A DNA stretch of 11,526 nucleotides, from assembly GCA_946479035.1 (NCBI GenBank), contig CAMLDW010000059.1, positions 1 through 11,526 of the forward strand, written 5' to 3'. The position numbers and the translations under genes were made by a program. Below, piece by piece: positions 1 to 7,186 of the stretch. Position 1 is the stretch's first letter, and the number at the start of each line of letters is the position of its first letter. Below the pieces are notes generated by a model. The model was not told the DNA's origin and made no database searches. It saw only the letters and a list, made by a program, of their open reading frames with translations. Source of the DNA: an uncultured Chthonomonadaceae bacterium (lineage in GTDB: Bacteria; Armatimonadota; Fimbriimonadia; Fimbriimonadales; Fimbriimonadaceae).

Positions 1-1677
1 GGCACCGGCGCGATCATGGCCGTCCCCGCGCACGACGACCGCGACTACGAGTTCGCGACAAAGTACGGGCTGGAGGTGGTGCCGGTAGTGGCGCCGAAGA
101 GCGCTGACCAGTCGCCGTCCAGTGGCGGTCCCGTTGCTACGGACGGCCACGGGGAAACCACAGGGAAGCCACCGGACAGCCTGCCCCCACTCCCCTTCTC
201 CACCAAAGACGGCACGCTGATCAACAGCGGCGAATACGACGGCATGACGGTCAAACAGGCGCAAGAGAGCCTCGCGCAATGGATCACCGCGCACGGCGTC
301 GGCGAAAAGAAGACCAACTACAAGCTGCGCGACTGGCTGATCTCGAGACAGCGCTACTGGGGCTGCCCGATCCCGATCATCCACAGCGCCGACGGCACGA
401 TGCAGGCCGTGCGCGAGCAAGACCTGCCGGTCGAACTGCCCGACGTCGACCACTACGAGCCCGCGAACGACGGCACCTCCCCGCTTGCACAAATCCCGGA
501 GTTCGTCAGCGTCACAGACCACGACGGGCGGCTCGGCCGCCGAGAGACCGACACGATGGGCGGCTTCGCGTGCTCCTCGTGGTACTTCCTGCGCTTTTGC
601 GACCCGCACAACGAAAAGCGCGCGTGGGACCCGGAGAGAACGAAGTACTGGATGCCCGTGGACTGCTACGTCGGCGGAGCGGAGCACGCGGTGATGCACC
701 TGCTCTACGCGCGCTTTTGGACAAAGGTGCTCTTCGACGAAGGGCTCGTGAGCGTAAAGGAGCCGTTCGCGCGATTGAAGAACCAAGGGCAGGTGCTCGG
801 CCGCACGCCGTATCGCAAGCCGCGCGCCGGTGAGGCGCTCGGCGTCGGCGAAGAGGGCGTGCTCGTCACTTATGAAGAAGCGGCGCGCACGCCGGAGAGC
901 GATCTCACCTGGCGATGGGTGCGCATGAGCAAGTCGAAGGGAAACGTCGTCACGCCCGACGAGGCCGTCGCACAGTACGGCGCCGACGCGCTGCGCCTCT
1001 TCGAGCTCTTCGTCGCGCCGTTCGAGGCGGACGTCGAGTGGACCAACGACGGGATGAACGGCACGGCGCGATTCCTAGGCCGCGTCTTCAAGCTTGCCTG
1101 CGAGGTCGCGCCTTCTTACAACAAGGAGTGGCGGTCCAAGATCGGAGCAGCGGCGATGGACGGAGTCGCGCGCGATGTGCGCCGCTCCACGCACAAGCTT
1201 CTCGCCAAGGCGACCAAGGACATCGAGGCGTTCGCGTTCAACACCTACGTCGCCGCAATGATGGAGCACGTCAACACCGTCAACGACCTGTTGCACAAAG
1301 GGCGCGAAGGAGCGCCGCCCTCAGCAGCCGAGGCGTTGGCGCTGAGCGAGATGATCGAACTGACGGTCCTTGTGCTCTCGCCTGGCGCGCCGCACACCGC
1401 GGACGAGATCTGGCACGGGCTCGGCAGAGAGGGGTTCACTTACGGCCAGAAGTGGCCGAGGGCCGACGCGACCCTGGCCAAGTCGGACACGTTGACTGTC
1501 GCCGTCCAGGTCAACGGAAAGCTGCGCGACACGATCGAGGTCGCCGCAGACGCGACGGAAGAGCAGCTCACTGCCCTGGCGAACGCTTCGGAGAAAGTCA
1601 AGATGCACCTCGAAGGCAAAACCGTGAAGAAAACGTTCGTAGTCCCTGGCAAACTGGTGAACATAGTTGCAAACTAG
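1..1677 (+). CDS. leuS: Leucyl-tRNA synthetase, 5'-truncated by window edge
   Basis: Charges tRNA-Leu with leucine using ATP in the cytoplasm, and hydrolyses misacylated tRNA in its CP1 editing domain. The frame is open from base 1, so the start, the HIGH motif and the N-terminal third lie upstream. What is present (558 residues) begins at the end of the editing domain with GTGAIMAVPAHDDRDYEFA, which contains the conserved editing aspartate (residue 15). It then returns to the catalytic domain with RDWLISRQRYWG (about 110-121), has the KMSKS loop as RMSKSKGN (about 308-315), the helical anticodon-binding domain (about 335-480), and a typical C-terminal domain with VQVNGKLRD and VPGKLVNIV. Residues about 33-66 form a Ser/Pro/Gly-rich loop about 20 residues longer than in E. 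coli LeuRS; the DNA there is an imperfect palindrome (see separate entry). The next gene starts 4 nt after the stop, suggesting co-transcription. Confidence 0.97.
   Translation, partial: GTGAIMAVPAHDDRDYEFATKYGLEVVPVVAPKSADQSPSSGGPVATDGHGETTGKPPDSLPPLPFSTKDGTLINSGEYDGMTVKQAQESLAQWITAHGVGEKKTNYKLRDWLISRQRYWGCPIPIIHSADGTMQAVREQDLPVELPDVDHYEPANDGTSPLAQIPEFVSVTDHDGRLGRRETDTMGGFACSSWYFLRFCDPHNEKRAWDPERTKYWMPVDCYVGGAEHAVMHLLYARFWTKVLFDEGLVSVKEPFARLKNQGQVLGRTPYRKPRAGEALGVGEEGVLVTYEEAARTPESDLTWRWVRMSKSKGNVVTPDEAVAQYGADALRLFELFVAPFEADVEWTNDGMNGTARFLGRVFKLACEVAPSYNKEWRSKIGAAAMDGVARDVRRSTHKLLAKATKDIEAFAFNTYVAAMMEHVNTVNDLLHKGREGAPPSAAEALALSEMIELTVLVLSPGAPHTADEIWHGLGREGFTYGQKWPRADATLAKSDTLTVAVQVNGKLRDTIEVAADATEEQLTALANASEKVKMHLEGKTVKKTFVVPGKLVNIVAN
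117..177. repeat. Imperfect palindromic element inside leuS
   Basis: Outer arms GTCCAGTGGC (117-126) and GCCACCGGAC (168-177) are complementary at 9 of 10 positions. Pairing continues inward, after one bulged base, between TCCC (129-132) and GGGA (163-166). A small inner hairpin is formed by CCGT (131-134) and ACGG (139-142) around TGCT. The segment coincides with the extra residues 39-59 in the LeuRS editing domain, and contains T-ending codons (AGT, GGT, GTT, GCT) that are uncommon in the surrounding gene. This resembles a mobile palindromic repeat inserted in frame, in the manner of Rickettsia palindromic elements; that is inference, since only one copy lies in this window. Confidence 0.5.
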
Positions 1678-1681
1678 AGCC

Positions 1682-2329
1682 ATGAGGTACTGGCCGGTGG
1701 TCGTCGTCTTCTTGGGCATCTGTGCGTGGATGTTCTACGCCGCGCACCAGACGACCGGCGACGAAGGGCTCTACTCGATCCTCAACGACCAGCAGTTCGA
1801 CGAGACCTTCAAGACCGTGCGCGACATGACGCAGCAACCGATCCTTGACTTCGACTCCGGCAAAAAGCTCACGCAAGCCGAGCTAGACGAACTGAAGAAG
1901 AGCAAGGAGCTCATCCGTCGCCTGATCACCTACAACCCCACCGGCTTTCCCGCCTACGTCGTGATGGCCAAGACCGAGCGCGCGCTCGGCGAGCAGAAGG
2001 AGGCCGTGCGCAACTACGAGCAGGCGCTCCTACAGATCCCAGCCAACAGCACGGACCCAAACGTGCTATGGACCGCGGCCGAGATCCGCTACGACCTCGG
2101 CACCTACTACTACGAGTCAGGCGATCTGAAGCAGGCCGAACCGCTGGCAGAAGAGGCCGTCCTGCGCTTCCCCACCAACGCGCGCTATCTCAGCGGGCTC
2201 GCCGCTATCAAGGCGCAGCTCGGCAAGTTCGCCGAGGCGCGCTTGCGCGTCCAACAGGCCCTGGCGATCGACTCGAACGACCCGACCGCGCGCGAACTGG
2301 ACGCAGAGCTCAAGAAGTCCGGGCACTAG
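1682..2329 (+). CDS. Membrane-anchored TPR protein, function unknown
   Basis: A 215-residue protein with one N-terminal hydrophobic helix (residues about 3-22) that would act as an uncleaved signal anchor. A linker with a charged helix (about 62-82) follows. Then come about three tetratricopeptide-like helix pairs, at roughly 92-120, 132-164 and 169-199, with the usual pattern of small and aromatic residues (ALGEQKEAVRNYEQAL, YYESGDLKQAEPLAEEAV, GKFAEARLRVQQALAI). TPR domains mediate protein-protein contacts, so an extracytoplasmic scaffold role is likely, but no partner can be named. ATG at 1682 was chosen over an in-frame TTG at 1667 because the latter overlaps leuS and adds only five residues. 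The gene lies 4 nt after leuS, and its 3' end overlaps the convergent rsmG by 20 bp. Confidence 0.85.
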   Translation: MRYWPVVVVFLGICAWMFYAAHQTTGDEGLYSILNDQQFDETFKTVRDMTQQPILDFDSGKKLTQAELDELKKSKELIRRLITYNPTGFPAYVVMAKTERALGEQKEAVRNYEQALLQIPANSTDPNVLWTAAEIRYDLGTYYYESGDLKQAEPLAEEAVLRFPTNARYLSGLAAIKAQLGKFAEARLRVQQALAIDSNDPTARELDAELKKSGH

Positions 2330-2990
2330 CCCTGATCTGCGCCCACGTGCGCGGGTATTTGGCCGGCGTCTTTTTCGTCTTCCTGTAGATCGGAAACACG
2401 CGCACGACCTCTGTCCCCGGCAGCTCCCTCTCCTCCGTGCTCTCCAAACGTACGCCGAACTTCGCAAACCTCGCCTTCTCGATCTCCCGAAGATCGTTCG
2501 GCGTACGGAAAGGCACGACCGAGCCGCCGACCTTCGCCCACGCCGCGCTGACCTCCATCTGCACCGCGAGCGGCGCGATCGCGCGGCCCGTCACTACGTC
2601 GAACGACTCCCTCTTGTCCACCTCCTCTGCCCTCTGCTGCCTGATCGAGAGGTTCTTTAGCGGGCACGCGCGCAGCACGCTCAGCATCTTTCCCGAACTG
2701 TCCATCGCCGTCACCCGCAGGTCCGGTCGCGCGCAAGCGAGCGGCCAGGCAGGCAGCCCCGGCCCCGTCCCGACGTCCAGCACCCGCGCGCCGCGAGGAC
2801 AGAACTCGGCGACGAGCAGCGAGTCAATGAAGTGCCGCACCTCGCACTCCCCCATCGGAACGCGCGTGACGTTCGCCGTCTCGTTCGTGCGGTAGAGCGC
2901 GTCCCGGTAAAGGACGAACGCCTCGACCTGCTCCTCGCCCAGCTCCAACCCTGCAAGAGAGCAGAAACCTCGAAGCGCGCCCAGGCCCAT
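2310..2990 (-). CDS. rsmG: 16S rRNA (guanine-527-N7)-methyltransferase RsmG (GidB)
   Basis: Methylates N7 of G527 (E. coli numbering) in the 530 loop of 16S rRNA using S-adenosylmethionine. The 226-residue product has the family layout: an N-terminal helical part ending in the RsmG-like segment TNETANVTRV...HFIDSLL (about 35-59), the SAM motif I VLDVGTGPGLPAWPLA (about 70-85), an acidic residue of motif II in VTAMDSSGKM (about 93-102), AEEVDKRESFDVVTGRAIAPL (about 121-141), and the C-terminal YPR segment near residue 213. Motif I reads GTGPGLP where most members have GSGAGFPG, so this is a somewhat divergent copy. The open frame extends upstream to 3125, but that would run through the divergent neighbour; ATG at 2990 leaves 37 bp between the two starts and matches usual family length. 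The 3' end overlaps the convergent TPR gene. Confidence 0.92.
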   Translation of the reverse strand: MGLGALRGFCSLAGLELGEEQVEAFVLYRDALYRTNETANVTRVPMGECEVRHFIDSLLVAEFCPRGARVLDVGTGPGLPAWPLACARPDLRVTAMDSSGKMLSVLRACPLKNLSIRQQRAEEVDKRESFDVVTGRAIAPLAVQMEVSAAWAKVGGSVVPFRTPNDLREIEKARFAKFGVRLESTEERELPGTEVVRVFPIYRKTKKTPAKYPRTWAQIRASARTS

Positions 2991-3020
2991 TTCACGCGCG
3001 AGGATACCGTCGGATAGAAT
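2991..3020 (+). promoter_or_regulatory. Candidate leaderless promoter for the 91-residue membrane protein
   Basis: TTCACG (2991-2996, four of six matches to the sigma-70 -35 consensus), an 18-nt spacer, and TAGAAT (3015-3020) as -10. The box ends 7 nt before the ATG at 3028, so transcription would be expected to start at or within a base or two of the start codon. No Shine-Dalgarno sequence is present in the short gap. Confidence 0.5.
3001..3006 (-). promoter_or_regulatory. Candidate -10 box of rsmG
   Basis: On the minus strand the hexamer TATCCT lies 10 nt upstream of the rsmG ATG, within the 37-bp divergent region. It fits a TANNNT -10 element, and its position would give a very short or absent leader. 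No clear -35 was found, so the call is tentative. Confidence 0.35.
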
Positions 3021-3027
3021 CGCAGCG

Positions 3028-3303
3028 ATGCAGAAGCGCGAGAAGCTGATCAAGGCGGGCTTCTCAGTGGCGGCGATCGGCCTCGTCGTCGCTCTCTTTT
3101 CGATCGTTCCGGGGCTCTTCGGCAAGGACGACTTCCCCTGGCCGATCCTGCTTGGCTCTTTCCTCTATCTGCACGGAGCGTTCATGGTCTACTTCGCCGC
3201 GCGAGGCCCGGAGATGAAGCGGCACATGATCAAGCTGCGCTTCGTGCGCTTGGGATTCGTGCTCGTCTTTGCGATCCTCGTGTGGCGGATCTTTGCGCCC
3301 TAG
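3028..3303 (+). CDS. Small integral membrane protein, function unknown
   Basis: A 91-residue protein with three probable membrane helices at residues about 11-31, 37-58 and 72-89. They are separated by a short acidic turn (GKDDFPWP) and a positively charged loop (RGPEMKRHMIKLR), the latter likely facing the cytoplasm by the positive-inside rule. No recognisable family motif is visible. The basic N-terminus (MQKREKLIK) and consistent hydrophobic periodicity support a real gene. It is divergent from rsmG, and its stop overlaps the stop of the convergent TPR gene by 4 bp (3300-3303). I do not recognise it and give no function. Confidence 0.8.
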   Translation: MQKREKLIKAGFSVAAIGLVVALFSIVPGLFGKDDFPWPILLGSFLYLHGAFMVYFAARGPEMKRHMIKLRFVRLGFVLVFAILVWRIFAP

Positions 3304-4160
3304 GGCAAGATCCCGACCAGGTGCAGGTACCGCTCGAGCAGGTCGCGGTCGTATGCGTCCATCTCGCTCGCCTTCTTCGATTCCTGGTTGGACTCGACCT
3401 CTTGTCCGAGCAGTTTGAGGAAGACGCGCAGGAGCCCGTAGTTGACGCGATCCTCGCTGTTCAAGTCGCTGGCGAGACGGACCGCGCGCACGGCCTCCTG
3501 CCTCTTCCCTGCGCCCCAGAGCGCCAGACCGGAAAGCTGGAACAACCTATCGTCGCCGGGCGAGAGCTCTGCCGCCGCACCAAACGACTTCACCGCCTCG
3601 TCAAAACGCTTCATCTCCAACAACAGATCCCCAGTCCAATAGTGATAGAACGGGTCGTCAGCCGCGTTCGCGACAGCACCGGCGATCGCCTCCAGCGCCT
3701 GCTTCGGCAACCCCATCTTGCGCAACACCTCTGCGAGCCTAAAATGGTTGTACGCCATCCCCGGCTCGATCTCAGTCGCTCTGCGAAGTTGTTCGGCCGC
3801 CTCGCCCGCCTTTCCGTACGAGAGCAGAAGGCTGCTCAGGCCACGCAAGAGGTCGCCGTTCGCGCGCAGCTTGGACGCCCGCTTGTACTGCTCATAGGCC
3901 TGCGGCGTCATGCCTGCGGCCTCATACGCCGCCCCCAGCTCGAGCAGGGCCTCGTGCTTGTCGCCCTCCGCCTGTCTCAGCGCGGCGCGGAACTGTCGCG
4001 TCGCGCCGACATAGTCGCCTTCTGCCATGCACCGCCGACCGAACTCCTGGCTCTGCTCGCGCGACGTGCCGTCCTGGTCTCGGAACTTGGAGACCACCTC
4101 CGCCGATCCGGCGCCGGGCAGGTCGAAGAGTTCGCGGATCAGCTGCGGCTCCGGTTGCAT
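3300..4160 (-). CDS. Tetratricopeptide-repeat protein, function unknown
   Basis: A 286-residue protein, soluble by appearance with no signal peptide or membrane helix. About six TPR units fill it, roughly at residues 35-64, 69-98, 103-132, 136-165, 170-199 and 204-233. Clear examples are LLELGAAYEAAGMTPQAYEQ, AYNHFRLAEVLRKMGLPKQA and YHYWTGDLLLEMKRFDEA. A short non-TPR N-terminus (LIRELFDLPGAG) and a charged C-terminal tail flank the repeats. It follows the 603-residue secreted protein gene by only 5 nt on the same strand, so the two may share a transcript. A good -10 box (TACAAT) just ahead of its ATG, however, suggests it also has its own promoter. TPR arrays are protein-binding scaffolds; the partner is unknown. 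Confidence 0.88.
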   Translation of the reverse strand: MQPEPQLIRELFDLPGAGSAEVVSKFRDQDGTSREQSQEFGRRCMAEGDYVGATRQFRAALRQAEGDKHEALLELGAAYEAAGMTPQAYEQYKRASKLRANGDLLRGLSSLLLSYGKAGEAAEQLRRATEIEPGMAYNHFRLAEVLRKMGLPKQALEAIAGAVANAADDPFYHYWTGDLLLEMKRFDEAVKSFGAAAELSPGDDRLFQLSGLALWGAGKRQEAVRAVRLASDLNSEDRVNYGLLRVFLKLLGQEVESNQESKKASEMDAYDRDLLERYLHLVGILP

Positions 4161-4165
4161 CGGGC

Positions 4166-5977
4166 CTATTGTACGCCCACGGGCTTGATGGTCACGGTCG
4201 CCGGGTAGCTTCCGCCTGAAAGCGGGATCGTCTCGATGTAGTACACCTTGCTCTCGCCCGGCGCGAACTTCGCCTTCATGATCTGAAACGTCTTCTTGGG
4301 CTGTAGCAGCGGCGTGCTGTAGAGCACCTCGTTGATGCGAAAGAACGCGCCCGTGTACCCCGCGCTCGATTCGAACACGAACTCGACCTCCGCCTCCTCG
4401 GGAGTCATGTTAGAGACCGTCACCTGGATCTGGTACACGATCCCGAAGTTGCCCTCCAGCTTTCCAGTGTCGTCGACGCGGCCCACAGCCTCTTGCCCGA
4501 TTCGGATGTATCCGAACCGCCCGCCGACCTCGTACTTCGTCTCAAGCTTCTTCACCGCCGGGCTGTAGACGTGGCTCGCTTGCCCGGCCAGGTTGATCGG
4601 ATGGTCCGCAAGCGACATGACCGGCTGAGTCCAAGCAGTGTTTCCCTTCTGGCCTGGATCGCTCGTGCTCCAATCGCTCTCACCGATGAACAGAACGCTG
4701 CTCCCATCGAGGCTGTGCAAGGACATCAGCCCGCTCGCGGTCAGCCCTGGCCCGATCCTCTCCACCACGACCGGTACCGCGCTGTGCGCGGGCACCACCG
4801 TCACAACCGCCGACTGCCGCACCCACCGCGGGAAGAACTCCTGCCCCGCCATGTAACCGGCGTACGTCGGGTTGCTGTGCGGCACCGCGTCCCCGAGGAT
4901 CACCGCGATGTTCGCTGCAGTGTCCCCCGTGTTGACAAGCATGTAGCTCACCGTGATCGGCTTTTGCGACGCGTTCTGGTGGTGGTAGAGAACGCGCGCC
5001 GCCTTCCCGCCGCCGAGCCGGCCCCAATACAGTCGAGCCGGGCCCTTGAGGTTCTCCGGGTGGTTGCTGTACCAGAGCTCTTCGCTCGGGTTGTCGATCA
5101 TCCCCGTGTTCTTCAGGTCGACCGCGACCTCCGCCTCTACGGGAAACTTCTCCGGAGCGGTAACCGTCACGTGCACCGTCGCTGTGCCGCGCTGCGCGGG
5201 CACGAGCTCCGGCGCGTCGATCGCGCCGATTTCCACGCGCGCGCCCGGAACGCCATAAACGACGGAAAGCGCTGCGCGCGAGGCCGCAGCCGCGACCGTC
5301 GCCTTGTCCGCAGGCCGTCCAGTGACGTAAGCCGTCTCCGGCGTGCCGATCGCCGCCGCAGGGAGCATCACGCTCACAGCGAGCGTCTCCGACTGCTGCC
5401 CGAACTTCACAGTCATGCGGCACTCGCCCTCGTAGGTCGCCGTGAGCAAGATCATCCCGTCCTTCTGCACGGCCTTCGCAGGCCCCGTCTGGTCGAACGA
5501 GACCGCGACCTTGTCCGCCGAGGGGCCGGTCATCGCGACCGTCGCCGTGCCTCCCGTCTGCATCCAAACGTGGTGGCTCGCCAGCACGAACGGGATCGAA
5601 TCGATCGCCTTTTTCAGCCGGTCCATCACCGCGCGGCCCAGCGCACCAGTGCTCGACCTGTGCGCCCGCGCCTCGGCCTTGTCCAGCGAAAGCACCTTCT
5701 GCTTCCCAAGCAGCACGCGCACCCCGCCGGAGTCAGTGACCAGTGTGAATTCGCTCTCGGTGGCACCGTTGATCGCCGCCGCCGCGATTCCGGCCCGCTT
5801 GGCTGGCGAGTAGGCCCCGCTACCCGTCTTGAACGTGAGGATCTGCTGGTCGTTGACGTAGAGCGTGGCCCCCTCGGCCCGCGCTGGCGCGCCGGCTCGG
5901 GCGAACCCGGCCAGCAGGACTGCGAACACGGCCGCGAGAGTCCTCACCAAGGTTCTAGACGGTACCAGCTTCCCCAC
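4166..5977 (-). CDS. Secreted beta-rich protein, DUF3370-like C-terminal half (tentative)
   Basis: A 603-residue exported protein. Residues 1-28 look like a Sec signal peptide (basic start, hydrophobic stretch RTLAAVFAVLLAGFARA, AxA-type site). Residues about 37-127 resemble the periplasmic domain found ahead of some MscS-type channels: a strand, a conserved AKRAG helix, then a segment ending in LGRAVMDRLKKAI. Residues about 138-290 look like two Ig-like beta domains. The C-terminal 300 residues (YHHQN near 331, GNFGIVYQIQV near 509, FAPGESKVYY near 571) match my memory of the layout of cyanobacterial DUF3370 proteins, of unknown function; this needs an HMM search. The start is GTG, with AAAGGG 7 nt upstream as a plausible ribosome-binding site. 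No catalytic motif is seen; a surface or periplasmic structural role is inferred. Confidence 0.85.
   Translation of the reverse strand: MGKLVPSRTLVRTLAAVFAVLLAGFARAGAPARAEGATLYVNDQQILTFKTGSGAYSPAKRAGIAAAAINGATESEFTLVTDSGGVRVLLGKQKVLSLDKAEARAHRSSTGALGRAVMDRLKKAIDSIPFVLASHHVWMQTGGTATVAMTGPSADKVAVSFDQTGPAKAVQKDGMILLTATYEGECRMTVKFGQQSETLAVSVMLPAAAIGTPETAYVTGRPADKATVAAAASRAALSVVYGVPGARVEIGAIDAPELVPAQRGTATVHVTVTAPEKFPVEAEVAVDLKNTGMIDNPSEELWYSNHPENLKGPARLYWGRLGGGKAARVLYHHQNASQKPITVSYMLVNTGDTAANIAVILGDAVPHSNPTYAGYMAGQEFFPRWVRQSAVVTVVPAHSAVPVVVERIGPGLTASGLMSLHSLDGSSVLFIGESDWSTSDPGQKGNTAWTQPVMSLADHPINLAGQASHVYSPAVKKLETKYEVGGRFGYIRIGQEAVGRVDDTGKLEGNFGIVYQIQVTVSNMTPEEAEVEFVFESSAGYTGAFFRINEVLYSTPLLQPKKTFQIMKAKFAPGESKVYYIETIPLSGGSYPATVTIKPVGVQ
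4168..4195 (-). promoter_or_regulatory. Candidate leaderless promoter for the TPR gene at 4160
   Basis: Read on the minus strand: GTGACC (4195-4190, four of six matches to TTGACA), a 16-nt spacer, then TACAAT (4173-4168), ending 7 nt before the ATG at 4160. It sits in the last codons of the upstream 603-residue gene, and the -10 overlaps that gene's stop codon. The distance predicts transcription starting at the ATG itself. Confidence 0.5.
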
Positions 5978-6027
5978 GGTATCGCCCTTTGGGACTGCCA
6001 GAACCGTGCCTAATACCGGGCCTGTGC

Positions 6028-6033
6028 GAGAAT
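6028..6033 (+). promoter_or_regulatory. Candidate -10 box of the DinB-like gene
   Basis: GAGAAT ends 6 nt before the ATG at 6040, the same spacing as the TAGAAT and TACAAT boxes of neighbouring genes. The first base deviates from consensus and no -35 is evident. No Shine-Dalgarno sequence fits in the gap, which agrees with leaderless translation. Confidence 0.35.
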
Positions 6034-6039
6034 CGAGCC

Positions 6040-6489
6040 ATGGATCCCAAGGCCATAGCTGAGGTCTACAGGCAGATCATCATGGGCGGCGACATCCCTG
6101 CGCCCGCTTCGATGCTCAAGGGTCTGAAGCCGGAACGGGCCGCAGAAAGGCTCCCAGGCTTCCCCTACTCCCTGCTCGAAAACCTCTGGCACGCAGTCTT
6201 CTGGCAGACGATCTGGCTCAACCGGCTCGAGGGCAAAAAGGCAAAGAGCTTCATGGAGGACTGGCAGTCGCCCGACCCCTCCGAGCTCCCCAAGCTGCGC
6301 GCGCGGTTCCTCGCCAACCTCGCAAAGGCGCACAAGATCGCCTCAGCGAAGTCGTTCAAGCACAAGATGAAGTCGGACGAGGCCGCCCTAAAGACGCTGG
6401 TCGCGATGGCCGTGCACGACAGCTACCACATCGGTCAGATGAACCTCATTAAGCGCGCGACGAAATTCGCAGGTCAGTCGCGCAAGTAG
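6040..6489 (+). CDS. DinB-like four-helix protein with metal-binding histidines
   Basis: A 149-residue protein of the DinB/YfiT-like putative metalloenzyme superfamily, whose members fold as four-helix bundles carrying three metal-binding histidines. The pattern is present: His51 in SLLENLWHAVFWQTIWL and the C-terminal pair His126 and His130 in VAMAVHDSYHIGQMNLIKRA. HDxxYHxGQ is the hallmark of the family. Length is typical (about 150). Some relatives are thiol-dependent transferases acting on bacillithiol or mycothiol, others are DNA-damage induced; nothing here decides the substrate. ATG at 6040 begins the first predicted helix and is preferred over a TTG at 5989 that only adds residues unlike the family. 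Its 3' end overlaps the convergent membrane-protein gene by 16 bp. Confidence 0.85.
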   Translation: MDPKAIAEVYRQIIMGGDIPAPASMLKGLKPERAAERLPGFPYSLLENLWHAVFWQTIWLNRLEGKKAKSFMEDWQSPDPSELPKLRARFLANLAKAHKIASAKSFKHKMKSDEAALKTLVAMAVHDSYHIGQMNLIKRATKFAGQSRK

Positions 6490-7136
6490 GCCCAGTCCTC
6501 GACGAGCTCTACGCTCTTGCCGTCGATCTCCGAGGGGTACTCCGCGCCTGGCCAATAGACGAGCGCGTCGCCGTTGAAGCCGCCGGTCGAGGCACGCACC
6601 CGCAGCTCGAACCCGGCCTCCTTCCCTACCACGATCAGCTCCCACTTGTCGTACGACATGCTGCCCGTCGTCGGCGCCGCGCCGTCCGGGTAGAGCTCGC
6701 CCAGCTCTAGCGGTATCCGGCCATGGACCCTGTAGAACGCGATCATGTCGTCCACCACCTTCTGCCCACGGTGCACGATCCGCACGAGCCCCGCCTCCCT
6801 GTTCTCCGGGACCGCGAGCGCCGGATACGTGCTGGCCGCCGACATCACCACGAGCAGCGGCATCCACCTGCCCAGGTCGCCCATATAGCGCGTCTGTAGC
6901 CCCCTCATCGCCAGCCACAGGAAACCCCCGACGCCCGCGATCGCCTGTATGAAGCCGATCAGCAGGCTCACCGACATCCCGAACAGCACCAGCCTCCCCA
7001 GCCAGTGCGGACCGGGCTCTAGCGCCAGCGTTGAGTAAAAGCGGTACGCCCCAAAGCTCGTCGGCACCGCGACCAGGCACAGCAGCGCCTGCTCGGCCGC
7101 CCAGTGCAGCCTCCTCCGGGGCTTTCTTCGCGCCAC
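6474..7136 (-). CDS. Membrane protein with C-terminal pseudopilin-like domain
   Basis: A 220-residue protein. After a very basic N-terminus (ARRKPRRR) it has membrane helices at about 14-32, 46-78 (one long or two) and 90-110. The remaining 110 residues should form a soluble domain outside the membrane. Its start (IVHRGQKVVDDMIAFYRVHGR, then IPLELGELYPDG) resembles the segment following the hydrophobic helix in type II secretion G-type pseudopilins, where an AxxxYxxxxGxYP-like pattern is usual. It ends with YPSEIDGKSVELVEDWAYLRD. A true prepilin cleavage site is absent, so it is not itself a pseudopilin; the match is by pattern only. The start is GTG at 7136, supported by a TAGAAT box 6 nt upstream. 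The gene is convergent with and overlaps the DinB-like gene. Confidence 0.8.
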   Translation of the reverse strand: MARRKPRRRLHWAAEQALLCLVAVPTSFGAYRFYSTLALEPGPHWLGRLVLFGMSVSLLIGFIQAIAGVGGFLWLAMRGLQTRYMGDLGRWMPLLVVMSAASTYPALAVPENREAGLVRIVHRGQKVVDDMIAFYRVHGRIPLELGELYPDGAAPTTGSMSYDKWELIVVGKEAGFELRVRASTGGFNGDALVYWPGAEYPSEIDGKSVELVEDWAYLRD

Positions 7137-7142
7137 CGCGGC

Positions 7143-7148
7143 ATTCTA
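7143..7148 (-). promoter_or_regulatory. Candidate leaderless -10 box of the membrane protein gene
   Basis: On the minus strand TAGAAT ends 6 nt before the GTG start at 7136. No purine-rich ribosome-binding site lies between them, and no convincing -35 was found. The spacing matches the other candidate leaderless starts in the window. Confidence 0.45.
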
Positions 7149-7186
7149 CGTCCGGGGCGGACCCTCGCCCTATCCCCCGGCCGCTG

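Noticed and set aside
1667..1681. TTG start for the TPR gene overlapping the leuS end
   Set aside because: ATG at 1682 puts the membrane anchor at the N-terminus and avoids a rare start; the TTG lacks a ribosome-binding site.
2991..3125. Extended N-terminus of rsmG from an upstream ATG at 3125
   Set aside because: It would run antisense through the promoter and first third of the divergent 91-residue gene, adds residues unlike the family, and ATG 2990 already gives a full-length RsmG.
4493..6013. 506-residue open frame on the plus strand opposite the secreted protein gene
   Set aside because: Its composition is extremely rich in Arg, His and Leu with no domain pattern, typical of an antisense shadow in GC-rich DNA; the minus-strand gene has a signal peptide and sensible composition.
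5989..6039. TTG start 17 codons upstream for the DinB-like gene
   Set aside because: The added residues do not fit the four-helix family, and the -10-like box would lie inside the coding region.
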